Of a stretch of 47,539 nucleotides of DNA, positions 29,361 through 38,247 are shown in pieces. The notes beneath the pieces are model-generated. The model saw only the letters and a list, made by a program, of their open reading frames with translations. It was not told the DNA's origin and searched no databases. Source of the stretch: a virus; the IMG/VR virus record IMGVR_UViG_3300027779_002940, positions 1 through 47,539 of that record; one strand, given 5' to 3'. The position numbers and the translations under genes were made by a program. Position 1 is the stretch's first letter. Every line of letters begins with the position of its first letter.

Positions 29361-30112
29361 CTAACCCTTTTGACCATTTTGATATAATATTCTGCGTTAA
29401 CCTTGACTCTAGGCCCGAAAGGTGGGGCGAGAGCCTTGAGGAGTTTGAGAAGGTAGGAATAGCGAACAAGGTGAGAAGGTTTTCTGGGCACAAATATAAT
29501 ATTGACCATTGGATGAGGGGCAGGATGGGATGCTTTTCTTCATTTCGTGAATGCGTGAAGATAGCGAACGACGAGGGAGCGGAAAATGTGCTCGTTTTCG
29601 AAGACGATGTTAGGTTCGTAAACGATACAAATGAGGTTTTAAGTAAAAGCATAGAAGATTTAAAAAAGCGGGAGTGGGATATGTTCCACTTAGGGACTAA
29701 TCCTCAAGGGAAGGGCTCCTTGGAGCGAAGAACAGATAACCTGTTGAGACTAAAGTCAGGGCTTTGCTTACATGCGGCAGCTTATAATAAAAGATTTTTT
29801 GAAGAAGTTTTAGTCACAGTTCCCGAGGGGGCTAAGATATTAGAGTGGTTGCTTAGTGAGCATAATCGAACCGGACATGGGAGCATGGATGGCTGGGTAA
29901 TGACGCATGTGTGCCCTAACAGGGAGGTTTACTGCACTAACCCTATGATAGCGACACAGAGGCCAAGCTTTTCCGATATAGATAACAAAATGTCAAATTT
30001 TGGAGAAGACTTGCTGAAAGCTTTTAGCGAATTAGCCGAAGAACTAGAAAAGGAAATGATAGTCGCTGATGATGCTGGTGTTGATTTAAAAACTGGAAAA
30101 CTTACAGTATAA
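29357..30112 (+). CDS. glycosyltransferase family 25
   Basis: This 251-residue protein has the GT25 layout. 'IIFCVNLDSRPERWGESLEE' is the first strand-helix with a donor-binding Asp/Arg. 'RGRMGCFSSFRECVKIANDE' matches the 'GC..SH' block. 'ENVLVFEDDVRF' carries the ED(D) metal-binding motif. GT25 enzymes add Gal or Glc to LPS or proteins. The 'ERRTDNLLRLKSGLCLHAAA' segment is also characteristic. It is coupled to the upstream GT and lies five bases before the carbamoyltransferase. Confidence 0.85.
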   Translation: MTNPFDHFDIIFCVNLDSRPERWGESLEEFEKVGIANKVRRFSGHKYNIDHWMRGRMGCFSSFRECVKIANDEGAENVLVFEDDVRFVNDTNEVLSKSIEDLKKREWDMFHLGTNPQGKGSLERRTDNLLRLKSGLCLHAAAYNKRFFEEVLVTVPEGAKILEWLLSEHNRTGHGSMDGWVMTHVCPNREVYCTNPMIATQRPSFSDIDNKMSNFGEDLLKAFSELAEELEKEMIVADDAGVDLKTGKLTV

Positions 30113-30117
30113 ATAAA

Positions 30118-31698
30118 ATGAAAATATGTGGATTACATGCAGGGCACGATTGCTCGTTCGCTGTTCTAGACGAAGGAAGACCAGTCGTTCATCTCGAACT
30201 AGAAAGGTTCATACGTAAAAAGGAGCCCAAGGACGATGCTTACAAATTTTTCCAAGAAAAGTATGCGGATCACGAAAACATACACTACTACGCTCATACT
30301 TTAGACATATGGGAGCAGACTTACAAAAGCTCATACGACTCAATGATGTCCCACATCAAGGGCAAAGGGACATACCAGATACCGGGTCACCACGAATCTC
30401 ACGCAGCTAATGCCTTTTTCTCCAGTAACTTTGATCAAGCATTGATCATAACAATAGACGGAGGCGGAAGAGACTACGTTAACAAAAACCATGTAGTCAC
30501 CGCTTTTACTGCATGGGAAGGAATCGGCAACAAGATATATCCAATAGAAATATTAAAAGAGCAAGAAAGCAATATTGGCTACACTTGGAGGAATTTCACA
30601 GAGTGGTCTTTCGGATTGTCTACTGGGTATCCTAAAGGCTCTCAAATGGGGACCATAATGGCTATGGCCGCATTTGGTGATCCGGTATACGAAAATGAAA
30701 TGGAGTCCATGATTAGGAACTTCGAGCTTGGGTGTCAGCCCAATGAGAGGTTTGGATACTACAAGGCAATAGTGGAAAGAAGCGAGAAAGACAAATTCGA
30801 CGTTGCAGCATCTCTCCAATCGGCTACTGAAAAAGTAATAAGAGAAATGATTCAGGGGTACTTAGATAAAAATCCTGATCTCAGATACTTGTGCTTCTCT
30901 GGAGGAGTAGTTCTAAACTCTCTCATGATGGGCAAAATGTGGGATTGGTTCAAAGGGAGAATAGACGATATTTATGTCTGCCCTGTTCCTTATGATTCTG
31001 GACTGGCTATTGGTTCCGCACAATGGCTATGGCATCAACACCTAGATAATCCGAGAATTAAGTGGGAGGATAATTTTACTCCTTATCTCGGGGAGCCTTA
31101 TGATCAAGATCGAGTTCTGGACGCGATTTTAAAGTATACAGATAAAGTGAATTACGATTTCGTAAATGATATGGATGTCCTTGGTCTTTTAGCAGACCAA
31201 AAAATTATCTCTATTTTCGGAGGAGGCGCAGAGTCCGGCAGAAGAGCTTTGGGTAATAGAAGCATACTCGCTGACCCGAGAAGCCCAGACATGAAGGACT
31301 TGATTAACGATAAGGTTAAGCACAGGCAATGGTTTAGACCGTTCGCTCCGTCTATCCTAAGAGACAGAGTGGGGGATTACTTTAAGCATGATGTAGACAG
31401 CCCTTACATGACATATTGCCTAGAGTTCAAAGAGAGCGTCAGGGCTCAAGTCCCAGCGGTAGTACATAAAGATGGAACGGCCAGACTTCAAACGGTGTCG
31501 CAAAACGATAACTATAGATACCACCAGCTTCTGAAGAAATGGGATGAGCTTACTGGATGCCCCATATTTTTGAATACAAGCTTTAATGATACTGAGCCCA
31601 TAGTCGAGACTCCCGAGCACGGGATCAATTGCTTCTTGGGGACTAACATAGACAACTTGTTCTTTTTCGATCACAACATACTCCTATCTAAAAAATGA
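30118..31698 (+). CDS. carbamoyltransferase, NodU/TobZ family
   Basis: This 526-residue protein has the Kae1-like N-domain opening 'KICGLHAGHDCSFAVLDEGR' and 'GHHESHAANAF' (metal and carbamoyl-phosphate site, residues 90-100). 'TIDGGGRD' and 'CFSGGVVLNS' are nucleotide sites. The C-domain has 'GGGAESGRRALGNRSILADP', 'FRPFAPSI' and 'LNTSFND'. Such enzymes carbamoylate sugar hydroxyls (as in Nod factors or tobramycin). In this cluster the target is probably the phage-directed glycan. Its stop overlaps the ATG of the fucosyltransferase gene. Confidence 0.9.
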   Translation: MKICGLHAGHDCSFAVLDEGRPVVHLELERFIRKKEPKDDAYKFFQEKYADHENIHYYAHTLDIWEQTYKSSYDSMMSHIKGKGTYQIPGHHESHAANAFFSSNFDQALIITIDGGGRDYVNKNHVVTAFTAWEGIGNKIYPIEILKEQESNIGYTWRNFTEWSFGLSTGYPKGSQMGTIMAMAAFGDPVYENEMESMIRNFELGCQPNERFGYYKAIVERSEKDKFDVAASLQSATEKVIREMIQGYLDKNPDLRYLCFSGGVVLNSLMMGKMWDWFKGRIDDIYVCPVPYDSGLAIGSAQWLWHQHLDNPRIKWEDNFTPYLGEPYDQDRVLDAILKYTDKVNYDFVNDMDVLGLLADQKIISIFGGGAESGRRALGNRSILADPRSPDMKDLINDKVKHRQWFRPFAPSILRDRVGDYFKHDVDSPYMTYCLEFKESVRAQVPAVVHKDGTARLQTVSQNDNYRYHQLLKKWDELTGCPIFLNTSFNDTEPIVETPEHGINCFLGTNIDNLFFFDHNILLSKK

Positions 31699-32522
31699 TA
31701 ACTACAGAACTACAGGGAGGTTTAGGCAATCAATTATTTCAAATGTCTGCTGCTATCGGAGTCGCGCTAGACAACGATGATGTAGCAGGATTCGACATAA
31801 GCAAATTCGGACATACTGTACAGGGATTCAACCCTCGTAAATATGTAGATAATGTTTTCAGGAACACGATCTTCGACGAGGATATGCAGGTCGCGTTTAA
31901 CTGCACCGCAGATCCAAGTCGATTCGACTACGAAAAGATCCCGTACGTAGAGGCTATGAAATTGATTGGTTATTTCCAATCTTATAAATATTTCGATGAC
32001 CACAAAGACAAAATTATAGAAATGTTTTCCGCTACAGAAGAAGTCGAGCAGAAATTCAAAGAAGAAGTTTTGCAAAAAAGCGCAGCATTACATGACGAGA
32101 CACTTCGGCCTACTTGTTCCATTCATGTACGAAGAGGCTCGTATGTAAAGGACGCGTCTCATCACCCTCCCTGTAGTGCTGAATACTACGAAAAAGCAAT
32201 GGAGAGCATAGACTCTTCTCAGCAAGGGATGTCTTATCTGGTTTTTAGCGACGACAAACAGTGGTGTGAGGAAAACATTCTCCCCTTAGCGAATGGAGAT
32301 AGAAGTGTTGAGTTTCATAGCAGATATCAAGATTGGGAAGAAATGTGGTTTATGTCTTTGTGCGACAATAACATCATAGCTAATAGTTCATTTAGCTGGT
32401 GGTCCGCTTACTTAAACAAGAACGATACGAAACAAGTCGTTTATCCTTCTATATGGTTTGGCCCCGCATATGCGTATTTCGACACTAAAGATCTATGCCC
32501 AGAGAAGTGGAAATCGATTTGA
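31695..32522 (+). CDS. alpha-1,2-fucosyltransferase, GT11
   Basis: This 275-residue protein has 'LQGGLGNQLFQMSAAIGVAL' at the N-terminus, 'CSIHVRRGSYVKDAS' (residues 141-155; the GT11 HxRRxD/G motif) and 'IIANSSFSWWSAYLN' near the end. GT11 transfers fucose from GDP-L-fucose in alpha-1,2 linkage, or related deoxysugars. It pairs with the GT10 enzyme that follows. A GDP-fucose-like donor could come from the GMD and SDR genes here. The start overlaps the carbamoyltransferase stop. Confidence 0.9.
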   Translation: MITTELQGGLGNQLFQMSAAIGVALDNDDVAGFDISKFGHTVQGFNPRKYVDNVFRNTIFDEDMQVAFNCTADPSRFDYEKIPYVEAMKLIGYFQSYKYFDDHKDKIIEMFSATEEVEQKFKEEVLQKSAALHDETLRPTCSIHVRRGSYVKDASHHPPCSAEYYEKAMESIDSSQQGMSYLVFSDDKQWCEENILPLANGDRSVEFHSRYQDWEEMWFMSLCDNNIIANSSFSWWSAYLNKNDTKQVVYPSIWFGPAYAYFDTKDLCPEKWKSI

Positions 32523-33397
32523 CAAAAAAATCTAGCATTAACTTGTTTGACAAACAGGCTTCCCACACACCGGAGAGACTTGGGTATTACTCCTTTTCTC
32601 ATAACAGAAGGCCGAAATACTTCGATTACCTCCCAAATGGGGATGACCCCGAAAACGTAGCATTGTTTACGAGCGGTTTTTTCGATGCGGATTACGTGGA
32701 AACCATAAAGGCTAAGTTAAAAATCGCTTGGATAGTGGAAACCAGATGCGTTGATTTTTGGGCTTACTCTAAAATACTAGAAACAGAGAGGGTGTTTGAT
32801 TACATATTCACATTCGACGAGATCCTTCTCTCAAGAAGCGACAAGTACATCAAAAACTTGATCGCTAGTTCCAGAGTTCTGGATGAAGACTGTGGAGTTA
32901 AGGAAAAAAGCAAAAATATATCCATGATCGACAGTGGCAAGAGGTTTTGCTCTGGTCATATTTTCAGAGGCGAAGTCTACGATAAAGTGGTTAGGGACAA
33001 GCCAGTGGATATGTGGGGACGTACTCATAAGCCCTTCGCTTTAGACGAACTGCACAAGGAAAAGGAGGAGCCCTTAGGCGATTACAGGTTCTCAGTGACC
33101 ATAGAGAATGAATCTGCAACTAATTATTTTACCGAGAAAATCATAGACTGCTTCATGTACGGGACTGTTCCGATTTATTGGGGATGCCCTAACATTCTAG
33201 ATTTTTTCAACACAAAAGGGATAGTCACATTTAGTACGCTAGATGAGCTCGATGCTTTGTTAGATAACATGACCCCAGAATACTATAATTCAATACTCGA
33301 TGCCGTTCGGGATAATCATGAAAGGTGCAAGGAATATTTATCCATGGACGATACATTAGCTAAAAACTTAGACCTTACTTTAAATCGTAAGAAGTGA
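32495..33397 (+). CDS. fucosyltransferase, GT10 family
   Basis: This 300-residue protein has the GT10 C-terminal donor block: 'YRFSVTIENESATNYFTEKI', then 'IDCFMYGTVPIYWGCPNI'. This is the alpha-1,3/4-fucosyltransferase signature with the conserved Glu, Tyr and Lys. The N-terminal half includes 'KIAWIVETRCVDFW' and an acceptor-type domain. It overlaps the GT11 gene by 28 bases. A TTG at 32519 is an alternative start that would almost remove this overlap. Confidence 0.85.
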   Translation: MPREVEIDLTKKSSINLFDKQASHTPERLGYYSFSHNRRPKYFDYLPNGDDPENVALFTSGFFDADYVETIKAKLKIAWIVETRCVDFWAYSKILETERVFDYIFTFDEILLSRSDKYIKNLIASSRVLDEDCGVKEKSKNISMIDSGKRFCSGHIFRGEVYDKVVRDKPVDMWGRTHKPFALDELHKEKEEPLGDYRFSVTIENESATNYFTEKIIDCFMYGTVPIYWGCPNILDFFNTKGIVTFSTLDELDALLDNMTPEYYNSILDAVRDNHERCKEYLSMDDTLAKNLDLTLNRKK

Positions 33398-33400
33398 ATA

Positions 33401-33817
33401 ATGAACAGGAAATACTTACCCACATTCGCTGAGTTAGTTGATAGGATGACAATTTGTCAACTGAAAGCTATTTTTATCCCCGAGAATAAGGAGCCTTACG
33501 ACCAAGAGATAAGTGACATTAAGCACGATCTTAACGAAATAATTAAAGAGAAGGATATAAAGTTAACGGGCGAATTGCTAAGGGCAACCACGCTGGTAAT
33601 GTTGACGAATAGATACATTTGGGAAAACGAAAGCAAATGTAGAAACGGAGACGCCCAAAGTCTAGAGCTTCTTAAACTAACTCATTCTATCAACGGAGTA
33701 AGGAACACTGCTAAAAATGTCATCTCTAAGGAGTTAGGGGAAAGAGTAGACTTAAAGACTGATTGCTTAGCTGCCGAATTAAAATCCGATTTTCAAAATT
33801 GGGATATTTTCGAATGA
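33401..33817 (+). CDS. conserved protein of phage/LPS sugar clusters, unknown function
   Basis: This 138-residue helical protein has 'LPTFAELVDRMTICQLKAIF' at the start and 'NRYIWENESKCRNGDAQ' later. I associate this type with LPS-cluster genes in marine phages, possibly related to DUF4254. I cannot assign a function. It sits between fucosyltransferase and heptose kinase genes and overlaps the next ATG (ATGA at 33814). Confidence 0.6.
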   Translation: MNRKYLPTFAELVDRMTICQLKAIFIPENKEPYDQEISDIKHDLNEIIKEKDIKLTGELLRATTLVMLTNRYIWENESKCRNGDAQSLELLKLTHSINGVRNTAKNVISKELGERVDLKTDCLAAELKSDFQNWDIFE

Positions 33818-34551
33818 GAGTTTTAGTTGTAGGAGATATTTGCGAAGACGTATTCCACTATGTCAAGTGTGATCGACTTTGCCCAGAGGCTCCAGTCCCC
33901 GTGGTAGTAGTAAAGAATACTAAAGAAAGCTACGGCATGGCTGGAAATGTCTCTCGAAACCTAGAGTCTTTAGGATGCAGTGTTGATCTTATATCGAATC
34001 AAGAAAGAATACGAAAAGTAAGATATGTAGATGACAACACTAACCAAATGTTCATAAGGGTAGACGACGATAAAGATGTCCAAAGAATACGAGGTATAGA
34101 AGATGTGAACTTTAAAGACTATGCGTGTGTCGTAATATCCGATTACGATAAGGGGTTCCTAAGTGAGGAAGACATAAAGAAGATAAGTGAAAAACATCAT
34201 GTTACTTTTTTGGATTCTAAAAAATACATTGGATCTTGGTGTGAGAATATAACTTATATCAAAATAAACTCCTTTGAGTACGAGAGGACACTTCACACGA
34301 TTAAGGGCATGGACAGTATTTTAAATAAGATGATTATCACGGCAGGATCTAATGGCTGCACGTACAAAGATAAGGTATACCCAGTTTCAAAGGTAGATGT
34401 AAAAGATCTCAGTGGTGCTGGTGATAGTTTTTTGGCTGGTTTGGTTAAAAAATACATAACGACAAGGAATATCAAAGACTCGATAGAGTTCGCTAATCAT
34501 TGCGCTACGCAGGTAGTTCAGCAAAGGGGCGTCTCAACAATAACACGATAA
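33814..34551 (+). CDS. rfaE1: PfkB-family sugar kinase, RfaE1/HldE N-terminal type
   Basis: This 245-residue kinase has the HldE kinase opening: 'VLVVGDICEDVFHYVKCDRL', then 'CPEAPVPVV' and 'SYGMAGNVSRNLESLGCSVD'. The C-terminal PfkB site 'DLSGAGDSFLAGLV' has the catalytic Asp at 204. HldE kinase phosphorylates D-glycero-manno-heptose-7-phosphate. Canonical domains are about 310-320 residues, so this one is short. The matching nucleotidyltransferase is at 13525-14034. Neither a GmhA-type isomerase nor a GmhB phosphatase is in the window, so the host may provide them. Confidence 0.85.
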   Translation: MRVLVVGDICEDVFHYVKCDRLCPEAPVPVVVVKNTKESYGMAGNVSRNLESLGCSVDLISNQERIRKVRYVDDNTNQMFIRVDDDKDVQRIRGIEDVNFKDYACVVISDYDKGFLSEEDIKKISEKHHVTFLDSKKYIGSWCENITYIKINSFEYERTLHTIKGMDSILNKMIITAGSNGCTYKDKVYPVSKVDVKDLSGAGDSFLAGLVKKYITTRNIKDSIEFANHCATQVVQQRGVSTITR

Positions 34552-35558
34552 TGAAAAGAGTATTAGTAACTGGAGCCACAGGGTTTGTGGGTAGCCACAT
34601 GATAGACTTCCTTTTAGAGAAGGAACCCGAATGTCGAATCTACGCCACTAAAAGGTGGAGGAGCAGAACCGACAACATAAAGCATTTGATTGATAACCCG
34701 AGAGTCGAGTTTTTAGAGTTTGACCTTACCGATAGATCTTCGATTGCAACGGCACTTACTAAATCTTATCCCGATACTATATATCATTTCGCAGCGCAAA
34801 GCTTTCCGGGTACATCTTTTAATACGCCTATTCAAACGCTAACAACCAATGTTCTAGGGACGAGCAACTTGTTCGAGGAAATAAGACTTTTAAAAGCATA
34901 CGATTCTGACTGCGATTTCGATCCTATAGTAGTAAGCATCTCTTCAAGCGAAGTGTATGGGAACCCGAACGAAGACGAAGTTCCCATAAAAGAAACCAAC
35001 CCAATTAGGGCCGCTAACCCATATTCGATAAGTAAGGTTGGTCACGACTTGATGTCTCAGTATTATCACACAGCTTACGGGATAAGAGTTGTCATAACTC
35101 GTATGTTCAGTCACGAAGGGAAACGAAGGGGCAAAGAGTTTGCGTTATCTTCTTTTGCTCATCAAATAGTCCAGCATGAGAAGTCCCCGAACTTCCCTAA
35201 TGAAGGACCTTACGAGATAAAGGTAGGCAACTTGAATTCCACCAGAACTTATAATCATATTGAAGACGCGGTAAACGCATACTATTTAGCCGCCACAAAA
35301 GCCACTTCCGGCGAAGTTTACAACATCGGCGGTGATGAGACCTGCTTGGTCGGGGAAGCGTTAGAGATGCTGTTAGAGCAGTCCAAGGCCCCAAGAGATA
35401 AGTGGACCATAGTGGTTGACAAAGAAAGGTTGAGACCCACGGATATTACGCTTCAAATACCCGACAGCACAAAGTTCAGAGAAGAAACAGGGTGGACTTT
35501 AACGAGGACGCTCAAGGATATATGTGAAGACCTATTGGATTACTGGAGAAATGTCTAA
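34551..35558 (+). CDS. GDP-mannose 4,6-dehydratase-like SDR
   Basis: From the ATG at 34551 the 335-residue protein has the NAD(P) site 'VTGATGFVGSHMIDFLLEKE', 'SISSSEVYGNPNEDEVPIKE' and the catalytic 'ANPYSISKVGHD' (Y-x-x-x-K). 'HEGKRRGKEFALSSF' is the GMD-type RRG signature. It likely makes GDP-4-keto-6-deoxymannose or acts on a related sugar such as GDP-heptose. Lying next to the heptose kinase, the latter is possible. A second GMD-like gene lies at 42597. Confidence 0.85.
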   Translation: MKRVLVTGATGFVGSHMIDFLLEKEPECRIYATKRWRSRTDNIKHLIDNPRVEFLEFDLTDRSSIATALTKSYPDTIYHFAAQSFPGTSFNTPIQTLTTNVLGTSNLFEEIRLLKAYDSDCDFDPIVVSISSSEVYGNPNEDEVPIKETNPIRAANPYSISKVGHDLMSQYYHTAYGIRVVITRMFSHEGKRRGKEFALSSFAHQIVQHEKSPNFPNEGPYEIKVGNLNSTRTYNHIEDAVNAYYLAATKATSGEVYNIGGDETCLVGEALEMLLEQSKAPRDKWTIVVDKERLRPTDITLQIPDSTKFREETGWTLTRTLKDICEDLLDYWRNV

Positions 35559-36555
35559 CAAAATACTTATCATTTACAATACTTGCGCTTTATATGAGAA
35601 GGAAGCGAAAGTGGACTCTTGGATAGATCAGATAAAAGCTATCCTATCTCAAAATTCTATTTCAAGCTGCAAAGTAGTCCACTCCGATTGCGGGACTCAC
35701 ACAAGACATAGGTCTAAAATTAAAGAGTATTTTGGGTCTGATTTATCTTATTATCACACTGCGGAAGCTTTACCTATACAAACGACCTGTAATCATGCAG
35801 CAAAAAAAATGGTGAATGAGTTTGGGAATTTTGAAACTTATTTGTATTTAGGTGCAGGAGTCAAATTTACGCACAATGCCCAACTAGAAATAGCTCATGA
35901 GACATTGACGACTTCAAGGAGATTATCGAAATTAGATTTCCACGTTATTAGACCTCCTGAGTTGCCCCCTGCGGAAGAGATGCACCCCCCTTTTGATTTC
36001 TACGACAACATGGACAGGGGAAGCGATCACTTTTATGCCTTAAAGCCCGGACAAAGAGTCAATAATCATACTGCGATGTTTACTCATTCTCATTTTGAAA
36101 GTTACGGCGACAGGCTGCTCCCCGATGCGTACAACGGAAACGGAGCAGAGTCTATATATCCGTTTTTAGCTTCAGCACTTGGCAAACAACATGGAATACT
36201 AAGTTTTAAATACGCAGGTAGCCTATTCCATATACCAGACCATGACGGAGCTAATCAGTTTTTACCATTAACGAGCGGAGAAAACAGACTCAGCTACTTC
36301 TACAATTGGGCATTTAGAAACGAACGTAATCATTTCGACGAGCTAAACGAAAAGGGAGCGGAGTACGGCATACAAACGGATGTGCCAGAGAAAGAATATT
36401 GCCAGAGGCAAATGCCTATCAAGGCGTTTACTGAAGATGGGCTTCCTAAATCCGAAGAACAAAGGAAGAAAATCTACGAGCTCCTTTGCGAGTACGCTTT
36501 TCTCGATATAAATAAACTTAATTACGACGAAATCGAACACACTTTTGAGCCATGA
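35551..36555 (+). CDS. hypothetical protein of sugar cluster
   Basis: From the ATG at 35551 (MSNKILIIYNTCALYEKEAK) this 334-residue protein has an alpha/beta N-terminal half with 'SSCKVVHSDCGTHTRHRSKI' and 'YLYLGAGVKFTHNAQLEIAH'. A Tyr/His-rich C-terminal half follows. It might be a glycosyltransferase-like (GT-A) protein, but I see no clear DxD or other catalytic motif. It is tightly coupled between the GMD-like and RmlC-like genes. Confidence 0.6.
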   Translation: MSNKILIIYNTCALYEKEAKVDSWIDQIKAILSQNSISSCKVVHSDCGTHTRHRSKIKEYFGSDLSYYHTAEALPIQTTCNHAAKKMVNEFGNFETYLYLGAGVKFTHNAQLEIAHETLTTSRRLSKLDFHVIRPPELPPAEEMHPPFDFYDNMDRGSDHFYALKPGQRVNNHTAMFTHSHFESYGDRLLPDAYNGNGAESIYPFLASALGKQHGILSFKYAGSLFHIPDHDGANQFLPLTSGENRLSYFYNWAFRNERNHFDELNEKGAEYGIQTDVPEKEYCQRQMPIKAFTEDGLPKSEEQRKKIYELLCEYAFLDINKLNYDEIEHTFEP

Positions 36556-37070
36556 TTTTTGACAATGAAATTAAAACGTTCCGCCCTGACATTCATAAGG
36601 ACTACAGGGGAGATTTATGGACCACACACAAACGAGACTCCTTTAAGCCAGAGCTTGACTTTAAGCATGACAAATATTCTACTTCTGGCAAGGGAGTATT
36701 GAGGGGTCTGCATGGAGACTTCGAAACCTACAAGTTAGTGTCTTGCTTGTCTGGAAGCATGTACTTTGTAGTCGTAGATAATAGAGAAGATTCCGTTACC
36801 TACTTAGCTTGGGATTCTTTGATACTAGATGACAAGGAGAGGAAACAAGTGCTTATACCACCGGGTTTTGCTAATGGCTTTTATGTTTTGGAGGGACCAG
36901 CCCTGTTTAGTTATAAGCTTAGTTACCCTACGGACTATGTTGATGCAGACAAGCAATTCACCTTGAAATGGGACGATCCTAATCTGGGAATAGATTGGCC
37001 AGATAATAACCCAATTTTGTCAGAAAGAGATAAATCATGTCAGAACTTACATCTAAAGCCAATAGCTTAA
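36552..37070 (+). CDS. dTDP-4-dehydrorhamnose 3,5-epimerase-like (RmlC family)
   Basis: This 172-residue cupin protein has the RmlC order: 'DYRGDLWTTHKRDSF', 'KGVLRGLHGDFETYKLVSCL' (with the catalytic His), 'YFVVVDNREDSVTY', 'PPGFANGFYVLEGPALFSYK' and 'WDDPNLGIDWPDNNPILSER'. RmlC-type enzymes epimerise C3 and/or C5 of 4-keto-6-deoxy nucleotide sugars. Here it may act on a GDP-4-keto sugar. It overlaps both neighbours. Confidence 0.85.
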   Translation: MIFDNEIKTFRPDIHKDYRGDLWTTHKRDSFKPELDFKHDKYSTSGKGVLRGLHGDFETYKLVSCLSGSMYFVVVDNREDSVTYLAWDSLILDDKERKQVLIPPGFANGFYVLEGPALFSYKLSYPTDYVDADKQFTLKWDDPNLGIDWPDNNPILSERDKSCQNLHLKPIA

Positions 37071-37711
37071 AAGGAATCAGGTGCTCTCTACCGGAGGTAA
37101 GTGAGCCCAAAATGAGCCCACAGGAGCTCGTCGCTTTCGAAAGAGACATAGCTACTACTTTCGATGACGCTAAAATAAGAGCCCCAGTTCATCTTTATAG
37201 CAATAACGAAGAGAAGATGGTGGAGGTATTCAAGAGGATATCTGATAAAGACTGGGTTCTATGCACTTGGAGAAGTCACTACCAATGCTTATTGAAGGGT
37301 GTTGATCCCAAACTCTTAAAGGAAGAGATAATGAAAGGTAAATCAATTGCACTTAACTTTAAGGAACAAAAAGTTTTGTCTTCCGCGATTGTAACTGGAG
37401 TCCTTCCTATATCGGTAGGGTTGGGGAAAGCTATCAAAATGAGAGGCTCCGATGAAAAAGTATTCTGTTTTGTAGGTGACATGACAAGCATGACGGGTTC
37501 TTTTTTGGAGTGCTTTAATTACTGCAAGAATCACAACCTTCCTGTTTATTGGGTCATAGAAGATAATAACAAATCCGTATGCACGGATACCCGAAAAACT
37601 TGGAACACAGACTTACTTGAAATGGAGAAAAATTCAGATGAGCATATAATCTATTATTACTACAGTAGCATGTATCCCCATGCTGGTGCGGGTAAAAGGG
37701 TTCAATTCTAA
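37037..37711 (+). CDS. TPP-dependent enzyme, E1-alpha-like subunit
   Basis: This 224-residue protein has the E1-alpha layout: 'VLCTWRSHYQCLLKGVDPKL', 'GKSIALNFKEQKVLSSAIVT', 'LPISVGLGKAIKMRG', 'VFCFVGDMTSMTGSFLECFN' and 'VYWVIEDNNKSVCTDTRKTW'. The 'GDM...DNN' pair is the TPP-Mg motif. It ends naturally at 'YPHAGAGKRVQF'. Pyruvate dehydrogenase-type alpha subunits are about 320-370 residues, so this is a minimal form. With the beta partner it could transfer an acyl or ketol unit to a keto-sugar, as proposed for avilamycin AviB1/B2-type proteins. That role is inferred. Confidence 0.8.
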   Translation: MSELTSKANSLKGIRCSLPEVSEPKMSPQELVAFERDIATTFDDAKIRAPVHLYSNNEEKMVEVFKRISDKDWVLCTWRSHYQCLLKGVDPKLLKEEIMKGKSIALNFKEQKVLSSAIVTGVLPISVGLGKAIKMRGSDEKVFCFVGDMTSMTGSFLECFNYCKNHNLPVYWVIEDNNKSVCTDTRKTWNTDLLEMEKNSDEHIIYYYYSSMYPHAGAGKRVQF

Positions 37712-38247
37712 TGAAGTACTCAGATGAACTAAAGAGATCGATGGAGCTCCTTGCTCAAAACGACAAGGTAGTCTTTCTCGGACAAGCAGTAGCAGACAAG
37801 GGAACAGCTATGTCGAATAGCTTAGCGGATATATCCGATGAAAGAAAAATCGAGTGGACCGTCACAGAGGACATGCAAATGGGAGCGAGTATCGGAATGG
37901 CACTCGAAGGGTTAATCCCCGTCTCTCTTTACCCAAGGTGGAATTTCCTTTGCCTAGCTACGAATCAGATCGTAAATCACTTGGATAAGCTTCCTGCAAT
38001 GTCAGACGGCCAATATTCTCCTAGAGTTATAATCCGAACTAGTATCGGAGCTCAAAGGCCACTTCATCCGCAACATCAACACGTTGATGATTTTACCGAA
38101 GCATATAGGCTTATGTGCCCCAACGTGAATATAGTAAGACTAGACGAACCAGAGGAAATTTACCCAGCCTATGAAAAGGCACTAACCAGAGAAGACAGCA
38201 AAAGCACTATTCTTGTAGAATGGGGCGACTACCACGGAGAAAAATGA
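37711..38247 (+). CDS. TPP-dependent enzyme, E1-beta-like subunit, short form
   Basis: This 178-residue protein corresponds to the pyrimidine domain of E1-beta/transketolase-type enzymes. 'IEWTVTEDMQMGASIGMALE' contains the conserved Glu that activates TPP, and 'GLIPVSLYPRWNFLCLATNQ' and 'SIGAQRPLHPQHQHVDDFTE' follow. The C-terminal transketolase domain (about 130 residues) present in canonical E1-beta is absent. Its start overlaps the E1-alpha stop (TAATG) and its end overlaps the ColD-like gene. Confidence 0.8.
   Translation: MKYSDELKRSMELLAQNDKVVFLGQAVADKGTAMSNSLADISDERKIEWTVTEDMQMGASIGMALEGLIPVSLYPRWNFLCLATNQIVNHLDKLPAMSDGQYSPRVIIRTSIGAQRPLHPQHQHVDDFTEAYRLMCPNVNIVRLDEPEEIYPAYEKALTREDSKSTILVEWGDYHGEK

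Noticed and set aside
30100-30117. TATAAATA just before the carbamoyltransferase start
   Set aside because: It straddles the previous stop codon and is four bases from the ATG, leaving no room for a transcription start; likely chance.
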